Shown: positions 49,938 to 60,540, counted from the stretch's first letter. The stretch is 64,000 bases of DNA from an uncultured Flavobacteriaceae bacterium (GCA_947486785.1 CANKUU010000016.1:1-64000); one strand, 5' to 3'. The notes: a model not told the origin generated them from the sequence alone. Translations and numbers: made by a program.

Positions 49938-50897
49938 ATGGATTTAACAAACCCGCTTGTATACGGGGCACCGTGTTTTATTATTTTTATTTTATTAGAA
50001 TTAGCTTATAGTAAAAATCATGACCATCATCATGATTTATACGATTGGAATGATCTTTTTGCAAGCGGTTTTATGGGTGTCGGATCTGCTGTACTTGCAG
50101 CACTTTTGAAAACGGTTTCTGCCATAGTTATTTTTACCTTCGTTTATGATCTTTTTAACCCCGTTGTAAACGGGGTACACACCAATATAATGGGTTATGA
50201 ATCTTTTGGATTCGCTTGGTACATATGGTTATTATGTCAACTTTCAGATGATTTTACCTACTATTGGTTTCATAGAGCGAACCATGAGATAAGGATTTTG
50301 TGGGCTGCGCACATTGTACATCATTCATCAGATAATTTTAACCTCGGAACTGCCGTTCGAAATGGATGGTTTACCTTACTTTACAAACCTTTCTTTTATA
50401 TGTGGATGCCCGCTATTGGATTCGCACCAGAAATGGTTGTTTTTTGTTTAGGGATTGAGGCGTTATGGCAATTTCAGCTACACACCGTGTTACTTCCAAA
50501 ATTAGGTATTTTTGAAAAATTTATGAACACGCATACAATGCATCAAGTGCATCATGCTCAAAATGTTGAGTATCTTGATAAAAATCATGGGGGTTTTTTA
50601 AATATTTTTGATCGTATGTTTGGTACGTGGCTTGAGCTTGATGACAAAATTGATGTTAAATATGGAGTTATACATGCGCCGAGTTCAAATAATCCTTTAG
50701 TTATACTTACTCATGAATTTAAAGATATTTGGTTAGACACCAAAAAATCGCCAAAATTATATGATAAATTCATGTATATCTTTGGTCCACCAGGGTGGAG
50801 TCATGATGGCAGCACCATGACGGTTAAACAACAACAGAGACAGTTTAAGAAACAGAGAGCAGAAAACCCTCAAGCAGTATTTAGTAGACCTAATTAA
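49938..50897 (+). CDS. sterol desaturase family protein
   Basis: HRANHE, HIVHHSS, HQVHHAQN histidine boxes. Confidence 0.9.
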   Translation: MDLTNPLVYGAPCFIIFILLELAYSKNHDHHHDLYDWNDLFASGFMGVGSAVLAALLKTVSAIVIFTFVYDLFNPVVNGVHTNIMGYESFGFAWYIWLLCQLSDDFTYYWFHRANHEIRILWAAHIVHHSSDNFNLGTAVRNGWFTLLYKPFFYMWMPAIGFAPEMVVFCLGIEALWQFQLHTVLLPKLGIFEKFMNTHTMHQVHHAQNVEYLDKNHGGFLNIFDRMFGTWLELDDKIDVKYGVIHAPSSNNPLVILTHEFKDIWLDTKKSPKLYDKFMYIFGPPGWSHDGSTMTVKQQQRQFKKQRAENPQAVFSRPN

Positions 50898-51617
50898 GAA
50901 GTTCTGCTTACTCGGCATTCAAATTTCAATAAGTTGTTCGCTATACGTTTTGTTTTTTAGGTAGCTATTGGTCTAATTTTTAGTTACTTATATTTTAAAT
51001 ACTCTATCTTTAATACTACCTTAGTTCGTTGTTTATAGCAACAAAAGTATCATTCGAATTTTATGATGCGCTGTTCTATATACTTAGCTCTTGCTTAGCT
51101 AAAATTTAATAAGCACTTTTTGTAGTAGCCTAATTTTTAAAAATAGGATAGATTAAAACGTCTTTGAATTTATTTTGGGTCATTTTTTATGTTTGTTCAA
51201 GACCTTTTTTTAATGTTATCGATTTGAAACTTGATTTGACTGAGGCTTGGAGCTTGTCTCTTTTTTTTACACCCAAGAGCTTGCAAATGACCTAAGGTTG
51301 GCGTTAGATCCACCCAACACATTACTTCAAAATCTTTTTGTTAATTGTATACCTGTATTCACTCGGGTAACCGGTGGTATTTATCGTTATACTAAGCCTA
51401 TCCGCTATATGTGGTAACCAAGAATAGACAAAGCTTGCTGTGGCTTATCGATATCGAAGTTTTTGGCAAGTTCACAATCAATTTCACTTTTAATCTTATA
51501 ATTACTAAGACGCTTAGAACCAAAATCTTGCAGAAGAACTGATTCTAAAAGTGCTTTGAGAAAACTTTAAAAATTTTAAGCCTTATTGTGGTTACTCTTT
51601 TTCTACTTGCCTTTTAA

Positions 51618-52412
51618 TCAGCTTGAAGCTCTATTCTTTTCCATGCGCATATTAAAGAATTCAACCAATAAAGAAAAAGTAATTGCGAAATATAAATAGC
51701 CCTTAGGTATTGTTCCAACATCTTGTCCTAAGACTGACACATGGGCAATGTGCGCAGCTTCTGCAATTAACATAAAACCAATTAAGATTAAGAAAGAAAG
51801 TCCTAATATTTGAATTGAAGGGTGTTTGTTTACAAATTCGCCCACCGGATTGGCAAACAATATCATAATGATTACTGAGATTACAACAGCCATAATCATT
51901 ATTATTAAAGCATCATTTGGGTTTTCTGAGATGCCATTTGTCATACCAATAGCGGTAAGAATTGAATCAAAAGAGAAAACGATATTTATTATGGTAATTT
52001 GAATGATGGCCTTATATAAAGAAGTGCTTCTAGATTTGGTTACTTCACGCTCATCATGGCCGCTATCTTCTACTTTTTCATGTATTTCTTTTGTGCTCTT
52101 GTAAAGTAAAAAAAGACCTCCTACAAAAAGAATCAAGGCTTGAATACTAATGCCTCCAGAAATCCATCGGTGATTAAAAACCAGAAATGGTTTACTTGCA
52201 GCGGTTAGCCACGAAATACCGAACAACAAAAGAACTCGCATTACCAGTGCGAGCATTAGACCAATTTTAGTAGCTTTATTACGTAAATTTTTAGGTAATT
52301 TACCTGCTGCAATAGAAATAAAAATAATATTGTCTATACCTAAAACAATCTCCAAAAAGGTTAAGGTTACTAATGCCACCCATGCATCAGGACTAGTGAA
52401 AATTTCAAGCAT
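51618..52412 (-). CDS. TerC-family integral membrane protein
   Basis: FLEIVLGIDNIIFISIAAGKLP; FSFDSILTAIGMT. Confidence 0.93.
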   Translation of the reverse strand: MLEIFTSPDAWVALVTLTFLEIVLGIDNIIFISIAAGKLPKNLRNKATKIGLMLALVMRVLLLFGISWLTAASKPFLVFNHRWISGGISIQALILFVGGLFLLYKSTKEIHEKVEDSGHDEREVTKSRSTSLYKAIIQITIINIVFSFDSILTAIGMTNGISENPNDALIIMIMAVVISVIIMILFANPVGEFVNKHPSIQILGLSFLILIGFMLIAEAAHIAHVSVLGQDVGTIPKGYLYFAITFSLLVEFFNMRMEKNRASS

Positions 52413-52467
52413 ATTTAATGAATAATTTAAGTGTTTATAGTTGTGGTTAACAACAAACCACTAAGAA

Positions 52468-52827
52468 CTACTTTATTTTTATGGCTGTTCCTTTATTTTT
52501 TTTTGTCTGACCAACAAGACCATATTCAAATGTGTAAGAATTGGAAGTCGTAGACAAAATTTTCATATGAACTGAAGTTTTTGTTTTAATATCTTGCAAA
52601 ATAAACTCACAATCGTTTACCCATTTCACAGTTGCACTATCTATTTTACTATCATAGTACTCCACACTATACTGGTCATTTCTCATAAACCTACCGGTCT
52701 TGGGTTCTCCATTGATCTCATAATCAAAACGATACTCGCCATTTTTAAAATCTACACAGTTGCGTTTAGGCTGGTAACATGAAAATAATGGCTGCAAAAC
52801 AAAACATAATACTACAAACTTTTTCAT
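52468..52827 (-). CDS. hypothetical lipoprotein
   Basis: Signal peptide/lipobox LFSC; 119 aa. Confidence 0.65.
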   Translation of the reverse strand: MKKFVVLCFVLQPLFSCYQPKRNCVDFKNGEYRFDYEINGEPKTGRFMRNDQYSVEYYDSKIDSATVKWVNDCEFILQDIKTKTSVHMKILSTTSNSYTFEYGLVGQTKKNKGTAIKIK

Positions 52828-52934
52828 AGGGTAGCAATTTAATAAAATAACGAATAATTGTACTCTTTAAATGAGTTTAAGTTTTTAAGAGCGGTTTTGT
52901 TAACTTTACTTTAGATATTTTAATTTTTGCTTTT

Positions 52935-54050
52935 ATGATACTAGATTCAGCAGCCTACTTAAAATTTAAAGAATGCACAATGCATGGGCGCTACATTACT
53001 AATAAAGATATAGTTACATATCTAGCGAATAATGGTAAAGATTTATGTTACGAGTCTATTGGTTATTCTGTAAATCACCAAAAAATTTATGCAATAACCA
53101 TAGGTACGGGCAAGCATAAGTTGCTACTTTGGTCTCAGATGCATGGTAATGAATCAACCACCACAAAAGCAGTTTTTGATCTTTTAAACTACCTGCAAAC
53201 AGCTACGAAAGAGGCGCAAGATATTCTTGCTAACTGTACTTTAAAAATTATACCGATTCTAAATCCAGATGGGGCAGAGGCATATACTAGAAAGAACGCA
53301 AATAAAGTAGATTTAAATCGTGATGCTCAAGAATTAAGTCAGCCCGAGAGTTTGGTTTTAAGATCTATTTTTAAGAGTTTTAAGCCTGATTATTGTTTTA
53401 ATCTTCATGATCAAAGAACTATATTTAGTGCAGGAAAAAGGCCAAAACCCGCTACGGTTTCTTTTTTAGCTCCAGCCCATGATCACGAGCGTAGTATTTC
53501 AAAAACTAGAGCCTTAAGTATGCAATTAATCGTAGCAATGAAACATGCACTTCAAAAGGTATTACCAGATCAAATAGGGCGATATGATGATAGTTTTAAT
53601 GCCAATTGTGTTGGTGATGCGTTTCAAATAATGAATACCCCGACAATTTTATTTGAGGCAGGCCATTACCCAAATGATTATGAACGAGAACAAACCAGAA
53701 TGTATATTTTTTTAGCCTTAACAACGGCAATGCATTGTATATCCAAAGATAATTTAAATCGCTATTCAGAAAAAGAGTATAATTTAATACCTGAAAATGA
53801 GAAACTCTATTTTGATGTGATTATTAAAAATATAGAAAACGTAAATCCTTCTCTAAGGGGCAGTATGGCACTATTGTTTACCGAAGTTTTGAATAACAAT
53901 ACTATTGAATTTGAACCAAAGATTGAGAAAATAGGTGATTTAGAAGGTTTTTTTGCACATAAACTGTTTGATTGTTTGCTAGCGGCTGATTTAGAAAAAT
54001 TAAAACATCAGAATTATTGGAAGTTAGTTAGTACCCATAAAATTGAATAG
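52935..54050 (+). CDS. M14-family zinc carboxypeptidase
   Basis: WSQMHGNESTT, IPILNPDGAEAYTRKNANKVDLNRDA, FNLHDQRT. Confidence 0.9.
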   Translation: MILDSAAYLKFKECTMHGRYITNKDIVTYLANNGKDLCYESIGYSVNHQKIYAITIGTGKHKLLLWSQMHGNESTTTKAVFDLLNYLQTATKEAQDILANCTLKIIPILNPDGAEAYTRKNANKVDLNRDAQELSQPESLVLRSIFKSFKPDYCFNLHDQRTIFSAGKRPKPATVSFLAPAHDHERSISKTRALSMQLIVAMKHALQKVLPDQIGRYDDSFNANCVGDAFQIMNTPTILFEAGHYPNDYEREQTRMYIFLALTTAMHCISKDNLNRYSEKEYNLIPENEKLYFDVIIKNIENVNPSLRGSMALLFTEVLNNNTIEFEPKIEKIGDLEGFFAHKLFDCLLAADLEKLKHQNYWKLVSTHKIE

Positions 54051-54127
54051 TTTTGATATTTTTGACTATTACGTTACATTTTTACGAAAAAAAATAAAGG
54101 TTTACTACATATTATACTATAATTATA

Positions 54128-54135
54128 TATTTTTG
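54128..54135 (+). promoter_or_regulatory. Putative -7 element TATTTTTG upstream of the Lrp-type gene
   Basis: Matches TAnnTTTG, 18 nt before the ATG. Confidence 0.45.
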
Positions 54136-54152
54136 TTATTAATATTTTTAAC

Positions 54153-54632
54153 ATGACGAAAGTGAAACTTGACGAAATTGATCACCAAATTCTAGATATG
54201 TTAATTGACAATACTAGAACACCATTTACTGATATTGCTAAAAAACTTTTAATATCTGCAGGAACTGTACATGTTCGGGTGAAGAAGATGGAAGAAGCAG
54301 GAATTATAAGAGGCTCTTCATTAACGCTAGATTATGTTAAGTTAGGCTACGCTTTTATCGCATATGTTGGTATTTTTCTAGAAAAGACACATCAAACCAA
54401 GTTTGTTTTGGGTCGTTTAGAGGAAATTCCAAATGTTACTGTAGCTCATATCACTACCGGAAAGTTTAACATATTTTGTAAAATTCGTGCAAAAGACACC
54501 AATCATGCAAAAAATATCATTTTTAAAATCGATGATATCGACGGTATTAGCAGAACAGAGACAATGATATCTCTAGAAGAAAGTATTAATGATAAAAAGC
54601 GCTTAATGCATACTATTTTTAATGAACTTTAA
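54153..54632 (+). CDS. Lrp/AsnC-family regulator
   Basis: LDEIDHQILDMLIDNTRTPFTDIAKKLLISAGTVHVRVKKMEEAGII. Confidence 0.93.
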   Translation: MTKVKLDEIDHQILDMLIDNTRTPFTDIAKKLLISAGTVHVRVKKMEEAGIIRGSSLTLDYVKLGYAFIAYVGIFLEKTHQTKFVLGRLEEIPNVTVAHITTGKFNIFCKIRAKDTNHAKNIIFKIDDIDGISRTETMISLEESINDKKRLMHTIFNEL

Positions 54633-54650
54633 GCGCGTATTTTAAATAGC

Positions 54651-54685
54651 AAAAATCCCAATCAATTTTTGTTTGGGATTTTTTT
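54651..54685. terminator. Rho-independent terminator
   Basis: AAAAATCCCAA-loop-TTTGGGATTTTTTT. Confidence 0.75.
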
Positions 54686-54698
54686 ATATCACAATTAT

Positions 54699-55214
54699 AT
54701 GAAAATATCCGAATTGCAATTTCTTCAACCTGATCCATTTTATAAAACTTACACCGATGTTTTAGGTGATGTTGAGTTAATGCCTTGTATGCGAAAACAA
54801 CTAGAAAATTTTCCTGAATTTTTAGAACATATTTCGGATGAAAAATATAGTCATTCATACGCAGATGAAAAATGGACGATAGCAGAGGTAATTCAGCATA
54901 TCATAGATACAGAACGGGTTTTTCAATACAGAGCCCTACGATTTTCGCGAGGCGACACTACTTCTTTAGCAGGTTTTGACCAAGATATTTTTGTCTTAGG
55001 ATCTAAAGCCAGTACACGCTCAAAATCTAGCCTAGTAAATGAATATCGAATTGTGCGACAATCATCAATAGTTCTTTTTCAAGAATTTGACCAAAAAATA
55101 TTACAACAATCTGGTATGGCTAGCAAACTTAACTGGAGTGTAGCTACCTTAGGTTTCGTTATTTGTGGCCATCAAAAGCATCATAGAAATATCTTGAGAG
55201 AAAGATACCTTTAA
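54699..55214 (+). CDS. DinB superfamily protein
   Basis: YADEKWTIAEVIQHIIDTERVFQYRALRFSRGD; VICGHQKHHRNILRERYL; start revised to 54699. Confidence 0.88.
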   Translation: MKISELQFLQPDPFYKTYTDVLGDVELMPCMRKQLENFPEFLEHISDEKYSHSYADEKWTIAEVIQHIIDTERVFQYRALRFSRGDTTSLAGFDQDIFVLGSKASTRSKSSLVNEYRIVRQSSIVLFQEFDQKILQQSGMASKLNWSVATLGFVICGHQKHHRNILRERYL

Positions 55215-55224
55215 AATTCTCAAT

Positions 55225-55560
55225 TTAGTCTAATTCAGATTCTATACCTTCTAGGTCTTCATTATACTCTAGTTCTTGTTGAGGTAAAGTTGGTGCTGAA
55301 GTAGTATTATCGGTATTCGTACCTAACTCTTTAATCATTTCATCTTCAAAATTACAAATAAAGTGCGCTAAACTTTTGCTTATTTTAACTAAATAGATCG
55401 TGTCTTCTGTTCTAATTTCAACAGCCCTAATCATGTCACCATGGGCATTTTTAAAAACGATGATGTCTTCATCACCATATCCGTATGGATAAGATTCAAT
55501 TAATAAAGCTGCTAGGCTATGGTCTAATTTTTTGTAATCAATAAGTTTGCGAATCATCAT
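55225..55560 (-). CDS. conserved hypothetical protein, acidic C-terminus
   Basis: 111-aa ORF, operon-like position near aroB. Confidence 0.6.
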   Translation of the reverse strand: MMIRKLIDYKKLDHSLAALLIESYPYGYGDEDIIVFKNAHGDMIRAVEIRTEDTIYLVKISKSLAHFICNFEDEMIKELGTNTDNTTSAPTLPQQELEYNEDLEGIESELD

Positions 55561-55665
55561 AAGTAGGATTTATAGTTTTGCTTATTCTATATCCTAAATT
55601 TATGTTTTATTTCTACTCGATTCCTTAAAGAGTTGTCAAACGCAAAAAAGTTGTAAGTGAATACA

Positions 55666-56727
55666 TCATTTTTTGTAGTATAAAAATGATTCAAGTAATA
55701 AATCATCAGCAACTTGTATATCGATTGCAGGATTACCTATCGCTTTTAACAAGGCAAAATTAATTTGGCCATGAGTATTTTTTTTATCAAACTTTAACAA
55801 TGCTAAAATAGCTTCGAGATCTTTTGAGTTAAAATCTATTTTCTGGTAAAACTTAAAAAAAGTAGTTTTAATATCCGTTAACTCTTTAGTGCTTAAGCCA
55901 CAAAGTTTTTGTGATAGATAACCTTCTAAGACCATTCCTATTGCAATAGCCTCACCATGCAATAACGCTTCGTGCTCTTTACTCTCTAAAAAATATGATT
56001 CTATGGCATGTCCAAGGGTATGACCATAATTTAATATTTTCCTTAAATTTTGCTCAGTAGGGTCTTGTAGAACCACGTTATTTTTAATTACAACAGAATT
56101 ATAAATTAAACGGTCTAGGTTATCAAAATTCTTAATTTTTTTAAGTGTTTCCCAATACGATAGGTCTTGTATTAGGCCATGTTTTAGCATTTCAGAAAAA
56201 CCACTTAATAGCTGGCGTTCATTTATTGTTTTTAGAAAAGAAGGCACAACGAGCACCATTTCAGCTTGGTTAATTACACCTACTTGGTTTTTTAGTGCAC
56301 CTAAATCTACACCAGTTTTTCCGCCAACAGATGCATCTACCATGGCCAACAATGTAGTGGGTACATTTATAAAGGTAATACCTCTTTTAAAGGTAGAAGC
56401 AACGAAACCACCTAAGTCGGTCACAACACCACCTCCTAAATTAATCATCAAACTTTTTCGATCAGCATCTAATTCTGAGAGCGCTTGCCATACCCCGGTG
56501 CAGGTTTCAATATTTTTATTTAACTCGCCCGACTCTATTTCAATTACTTCTATCTCTGTAGCAGTAGTTACTTGGGCTAAAAAAATGGGAAGACAGTATT
56601 CATGTGTGTTTTCATCTACTAAAATAAAAATTTTAGAATACGAAGTATTGGCCAAATGCTTATTTAAAGCTTCATAGGCTTGTTCTTTAAAATAAATGGC
56701 GTACGATTCGGTTATTATTGCTTTCAT
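55666..56727 (-). CDS. aroB: 3-dehydroquinate synthase
   Basis: NLGGGVVTDLGGFVASTFKRGI; VPTTLLAMVDASVGGKTGVD; LNYGHTLGHAIE. Confidence 0.97.
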   Translation of the reverse strand: MKAIITESYAIYFKEQAYEALNKHLANTSYSKIFILVDENTHEYCLPIFLAQVTTATEIEVIEIESGELNKNIETCTGVWQALSELDADRKSLMINLGGGVVTDLGGFVASTFKRGITFINVPTTLLAMVDASVGGKTGVDLGALKNQVGVINQAEMVLVVPSFLKTINERQLLSGFSEMLKHGLIQDLSYWETLKKIKNFDNLDRLIYNSVVIKNNVVLQDPTEQNLRKILNYGHTLGHAIESYFLESKEHEALLHGEAIAIGMVLEGYLSQKLCGLSTKELTDIKTTFFKFYQKIDFNSKDLEAILALLKFDKKNTHGQINFALLKAIGNPAIDIQVADDLLLESFLYYKK

Positions 56728-56818
56728 AAATGCCCAATTTCTATGGTTATCTGAGGGGGTTTTCTTGTAGAAACAAAATAAACCTAAATTTTTATTAATA
56801 GAATAAAAAATCTGTCTT

Positions 56819-56826
56819 TATATTTG
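56819..56826 (+). promoter_or_regulatory. Putative -7 element TATATTTG upstream of proline dehydrogenase
   Basis: Matches TAnnTTTG, 22 nt before the ATG. Confidence 0.5.
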
Positions 56827-56847
56827 AGTTCTTAAAAAAACTTTAAT

Positions 56848-58014
56848 ATGACTCGCATTTTCGAAGATACCGCTACCGCTTTCGCCTTAAAGTCTGACTC
56901 TGAGCTCGATCGGGCTTATTTTTTATTTAAAATGATTGCTAATGAGCCATTAGTTCGCATTGGTACCGCAATGACTAATTTTGCAATAAAAGCACATTTG
57001 CCTGTTGAGAGTCTAATACGTGCTACTGTATTTGATCATTTTTGTGGTGGAGTGAACGAAGAAGATTGTTTGCCAATTGTAGATAAAATGTTTGAAAAGG
57101 GAGTTTGTTCGGTTTTAGATTATTCGGTAGAAGGCAAAGAAGGCGATGACCCTTTTGATGATGCGCTAAAAACTATTTTGAAGATATTAGATTTTGTTAA
57201 AGAAAAAGATGCGATTCCTTTTGCTGTCTTTAAACCAACAGGTTTTGGTCGTTTTGCATTGTACGAAAAAGTTGGGGCTGGTGAAGCTTTAACCACAGAG
57301 GAGGAGCAAGAATGGCAAAGGGTAAAAAACAGATTTGATAAGGTATGCCAAAAGGCATATGAATTAGATGTTAGTTTATTGATTGATGGTGAGGAAAGTT
57401 GGATGCAAGATGCAGCAGATCAATTGGTAGAAGATTTGATGCGAAAGTACAACACAAAAAAGGCAATTGTTTTTAATACGATACAATTATATCGATGGGA
57501 TCGTTTAGATTATCTGAAGCAGCTACATGAAAAAGGATCCAAAGAAGGATTTATAGTGGGCTTAAAAGCTGTTCGTGGAGCTTACATGGAAAAAGAAAAT
57601 ACCAGAGCTAAAGAAAAAGGATACCCTACACCAATTTGTGCTAGTAAAGAAGCTACCGACAAAAATTTTGATACAGCCATTAAGTATATGGTTGAGAATA
57701 TAGCTACTATTTCTACATTTGCAGGTACTCATAATGAGGAAAGTTCATACCGTTTGATGCAATTAATGGATGAGGCTAATATCTCTCCTAGCGATACTAG
57801 AATTTGGTTTGGACAGTTGTTTGGTATGAGTGATAACATTTCCTTCAACCTTGCTGCAAAAGGATATAATGTTGCTAAATACCTTCCTTTTGGCCCTGTG
57901 CGTGATGTAATGCCTTATTTAATACGAAGAGCAGAGGAAAATACATCGGTGGCAGGCCAAACAACAAGAGAGCTAGCTTTATTAAAAAAGGAAAAGAAAA
58001 GAAGAAAATTATAA
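56848..58014 (+). CDS. proline dehydrogenase
   Basis: LKAVRGAYMEKENTRAKEKGYPTP; FGQLFGMSDNISFNLA; YLPFGPVRDVMPYLIRRAEEN. Confidence 0.95.
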   Translation: MTRIFEDTATAFALKSDSELDRAYFLFKMIANEPLVRIGTAMTNFAIKAHLPVESLIRATVFDHFCGGVNEEDCLPIVDKMFEKGVCSVLDYSVEGKEGDDPFDDALKTILKILDFVKEKDAIPFAVFKPTGFGRFALYEKVGAGEALTTEEEQEWQRVKNRFDKVCQKAYELDVSLLIDGEESWMQDAADQLVEDLMRKYNTKKAIVFNTIQLYRWDRLDYLKQLHEKGSKEGFIVGLKAVRGAYMEKENTRAKEKGYPTPICASKEATDKNFDTAIKYMVENIATISTFAGTHNEESSYRLMQLMDEANISPSDTRIWFGQLFGMSDNISFNLAAKGYNVAKYLPFGPVRDVMPYLIRRAEENTSVAGQTTRELALLKKEKKRRKL

Positions 58015-58018
58015 TGGC

Positions 58019-58393
58019 CTACTGTAAGGTTAAAATGGTTACTTTTTCTGGGCAATTTTTCACCTTTAAAGAAAGCAGTTTATCTTTTATCTCTTTTTCA
58101 ATAATATAGGTTTTACAGGGCTTTGTTTGTGCTTCACTAGCGCCAAAATTAACATCACCAGTTTTTAAAAAGCTATGAATAGTTAGTGTATCAATCGATT
58201 CGTTTTTTAGCATTTCTGAAATTTCATCAGAATAATAGATAGACTTAGATCTTATATCTTTGAGTACTCTACAATTAGGAAAGTAACAAAAAGAGACTCC
58301 CGTTTCATCTGATTTCTTTTTTAAAAAGAAGGCTAAAAATATAATACCGATGGACAGACCCACCATAAAATAACCAAGACGTTTAATAAACAT
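58019..58393 (-). CDS. DUF4258-like hypothetical protein
   Basis: N-terminal TM and FCYFPNCRVLKDIRSKSIYYSDE. Confidence 0.6.
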   Translation of the reverse strand: MFIKRLGYFMVGLSIGIIFLAFFLKKKSDETGVSFCYFPNCRVLKDIRSKSIYYSDEISEMLKNESIDTLTIHSFLKTGDVNFGASEAQTKPCKTYIIEKEIKDKLLSLKVKNCPEKVTILTLQ

Positions 58394-58396
58394 AAA

Positions 58397-59629
58397 TTAA
58401 AAAATAAGAAAATTGATATCACTATAAGGTAAGTCGAACCATTCACCTACCGATTTATTTGTTAGTATACCATGATACATGTATAAACCGTTTCGAATGC
58501 CTTTATCAAAACGAAGTGAATTTTCTAAGCCTCCATCTTCGCCTAATTTTAATAGGTAAGGCGTAAATATGTTACTAATTGAAATAGAGGCTGTTTTTGG
58601 ATATCTAGAGGGTATGTTAGGCACAGCATAATGAATAACACCAAATTTTTCAGTAGTAGGTTTTTCGTGGCTGGTGATTTCGCTAGTTTCAAAACATCCT
58701 CCCATATCAATACTAACATCAATAATAACAGCACCCTTTTTCATGGTTTCAACCATGTCGTTGGTAACCACTACTGGTGAACGATTCTGACCTCGAGTAG
58801 CACCAATAGCAACATCACATCTTCGAAGTGCTTTCTTTAAGTTTTTTGGTTGAATTGTAGAGGTGTATATCGTTTGTTTTAAATTCGTTTGAATTTTTCG
58901 CAATTTAGTGATTGAGTTGTCAAAAAGACGAATGTTTGCCCCTAAGCCAAGAGCCGATCTTGCTGCAAATTCTCCTACGGTACCAGCTCCTATGATTACC
59001 ACTTCAATAGGTGGTACACCACTTATATTGCCAAACATTAAACCGTTACCATCGTTGGTTGCTGCTAAAATTTCAGAGGCAATTAAAACAGATGATATAC
59101 CTGCAATTTCACTTAAAGAGCGTACTACTGGAAACTTACCGTCTTCATCTCTAATATATTCGAAGGCTACCGCGGTTAAACGTTTTTTAGCAAGAAGTTG
59201 AAAATATTCTTTGGTTTGTGTTTTAATTTGAAGTGCTGAAATTATTACACTCTGTGGTTTAATAAGTTCTAATTCTGCTAGGGTAGGAGGTTCTACCTTT
59301 AAAATTAGTGAACATGAAAACACTTTTTTTGTATCCTTTGTAACTTCAGCACCAGCTTCGGTATATTCTAAATCGGAATAAAATGCACCACCTCCAGCGC
59401 CCGATTCTATCATTACGCGATGCCCATTTGAAGTGATAGCATTAACAGCATCTGGGGTTAAACAAATTCTTTTTTCTTGAAATTGATTTTCTCGGGGTAC
59501 TCCTATAAAGAGTTCACCTTTCTTCTTAAAAATTTCAAGAGTTTCTTCCTGTGGTAGTAATTGTTGCTTACTAAAAGGCGAGCTAGGTTGGTTCATATTC
59601 ATAATTCTGATGGCCGAACTTCGACCCAA
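58397..59629 (-). CDS. ald: alanine dehydrogenase
   Basis: GVPRENQFQEKRICLTPDAV; VVIIGAGTVGEFAARSALGLGANI; VIIDVSIDMGGCFE. Confidence 0.92.
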   Translation of the reverse strand: MGRSSAIRIMNMNQPSSPFSKQQLLPQEETLEIFKKKGELFIGVPRENQFQEKRICLTPDAVNAITSNGHRVMIESGAGGGAFYSDLEYTEAGAEVTKDTKKVFSCSLILKVEPPTLAELELIKPQSVIISALQIKTQTKEYFQLLAKKRLTAVAFEYIRDEDGKFPVVRSLSEIAGISSVLIASEILAATNDGNGLMFGNISGVPPIEVVIIGAGTVGEFAARSALGLGANIRLFDNSITKLRKIQTNLKQTIYTSTIQPKNLKKALRRCDVAIGATRGQNRSPVVVTNDMVETMKKGAVIIDVSIDMGGCFETSEITSHEKPTTEKFGVIHYAVPNIPSRYPKTASISISNIFTPYLLKLGEDGGLENSLRFDKGIRNGLYMYHGILTNKSVGEWFDLPYSDINFLIF

Positions 59630-59939
59630 TCAAAATTACAATTTTTAAATGAAATTTTGCTTATTGAGCCCTTCGCTAAAAATACACTATTTGGTCTTAA
59701 ATTTAGATCGTACTATTTACGTGCTAGTATCTACAGATATTACCTTTTTTTAGAAGTACTTGTACATAATTAGCAACAATTATTTTAGATAAGGATTAAA
59801 AAACGAAACAGATTTATTACATCAACTTTATCTGTTCGGCTAGTCACATGGCTTAACAACTTAGGAAAGCAATATATTCTGAAAATTAAATCCAAAATGA
59901 TTTTTGAAAATAGTAAAGGGTTTAGCAATTACTTTTCTA

Positions 59940-60283
59940 CGTTGTTGGCAAATCGTTTTTATTTTTTTACTAAGTTTTTTTTAATTCTGATATTTTTAAA
60001 TAACGCTTTAGTTTTTTTGATATCAGATTCGTTTTTTAATTGCATTACGGCGCTCAATTTTCCGTTTTAAATTTTAGACTGAGTCTTTTTTGCCGAAAAA
60101 TTGCTTTTCTGTTGTTATTTTTGGTAGGATTCTATTCTTGAACCCATCAAAGTCGAATTCTGCAAACTCTGCATTACTAAGTGATGTTTTAGGAACGTTG
60201 GTATTGATTAATAAAATGCTAAAATTTCCCATTCTATCATTTAAATAAATTGCATTGCTATTTGATACTCCCTCCCGATCCAT
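59940..60283 (-). pseudogene. Decayed second copy of the 3480-3888 gene 3' end, fused behind another remnant ORF
   Basis: Minus strand TTEKQFFGKKDS... and, after frameshifts, NGKLSAVMQLKNESDIKKTKALFKNIRI, followed by CGATTTGCCAACAACG. Confidence 0.75.
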
Positions 60284-60512
60284 TTAGTAGTGCATTAAGG
60301 TCGTCATCATTATCGGTATTAGCTATACTCATATCTCCAAACTTAGTGCTAATGAATGGTGTATTTGAAACCATAATAAATACACCTGTACCATTATTTG
60401 AATAGCGAGGTAAAAAATATGCTCCTTGATGTGCTATTGCTTTTAAAACCTTTTATTTGGTTTCTTTTACATCTGGGCTTACTTTATGAATAAGTTTATT
60501 CGTATAACAAGT

Positions 60513-60540
60513 AAAAAAAAGCCTCCTTTTTAAAGGAGGC
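60513..60540 (-). terminator. Rho-independent terminator after the M42 peptidase
   Basis: GCCTCCTTT-TTT-AAAGGAGGC with A-run at 60513-60520 (U-run on the minus strand). Confidence 0.8.

Noticed and set aside
54619-54858. Minus-strand 79-aa ORF over the terminator and DinB start
   Set aside because: Runs through a terminator hairpin and is antisense to the DinB gene.
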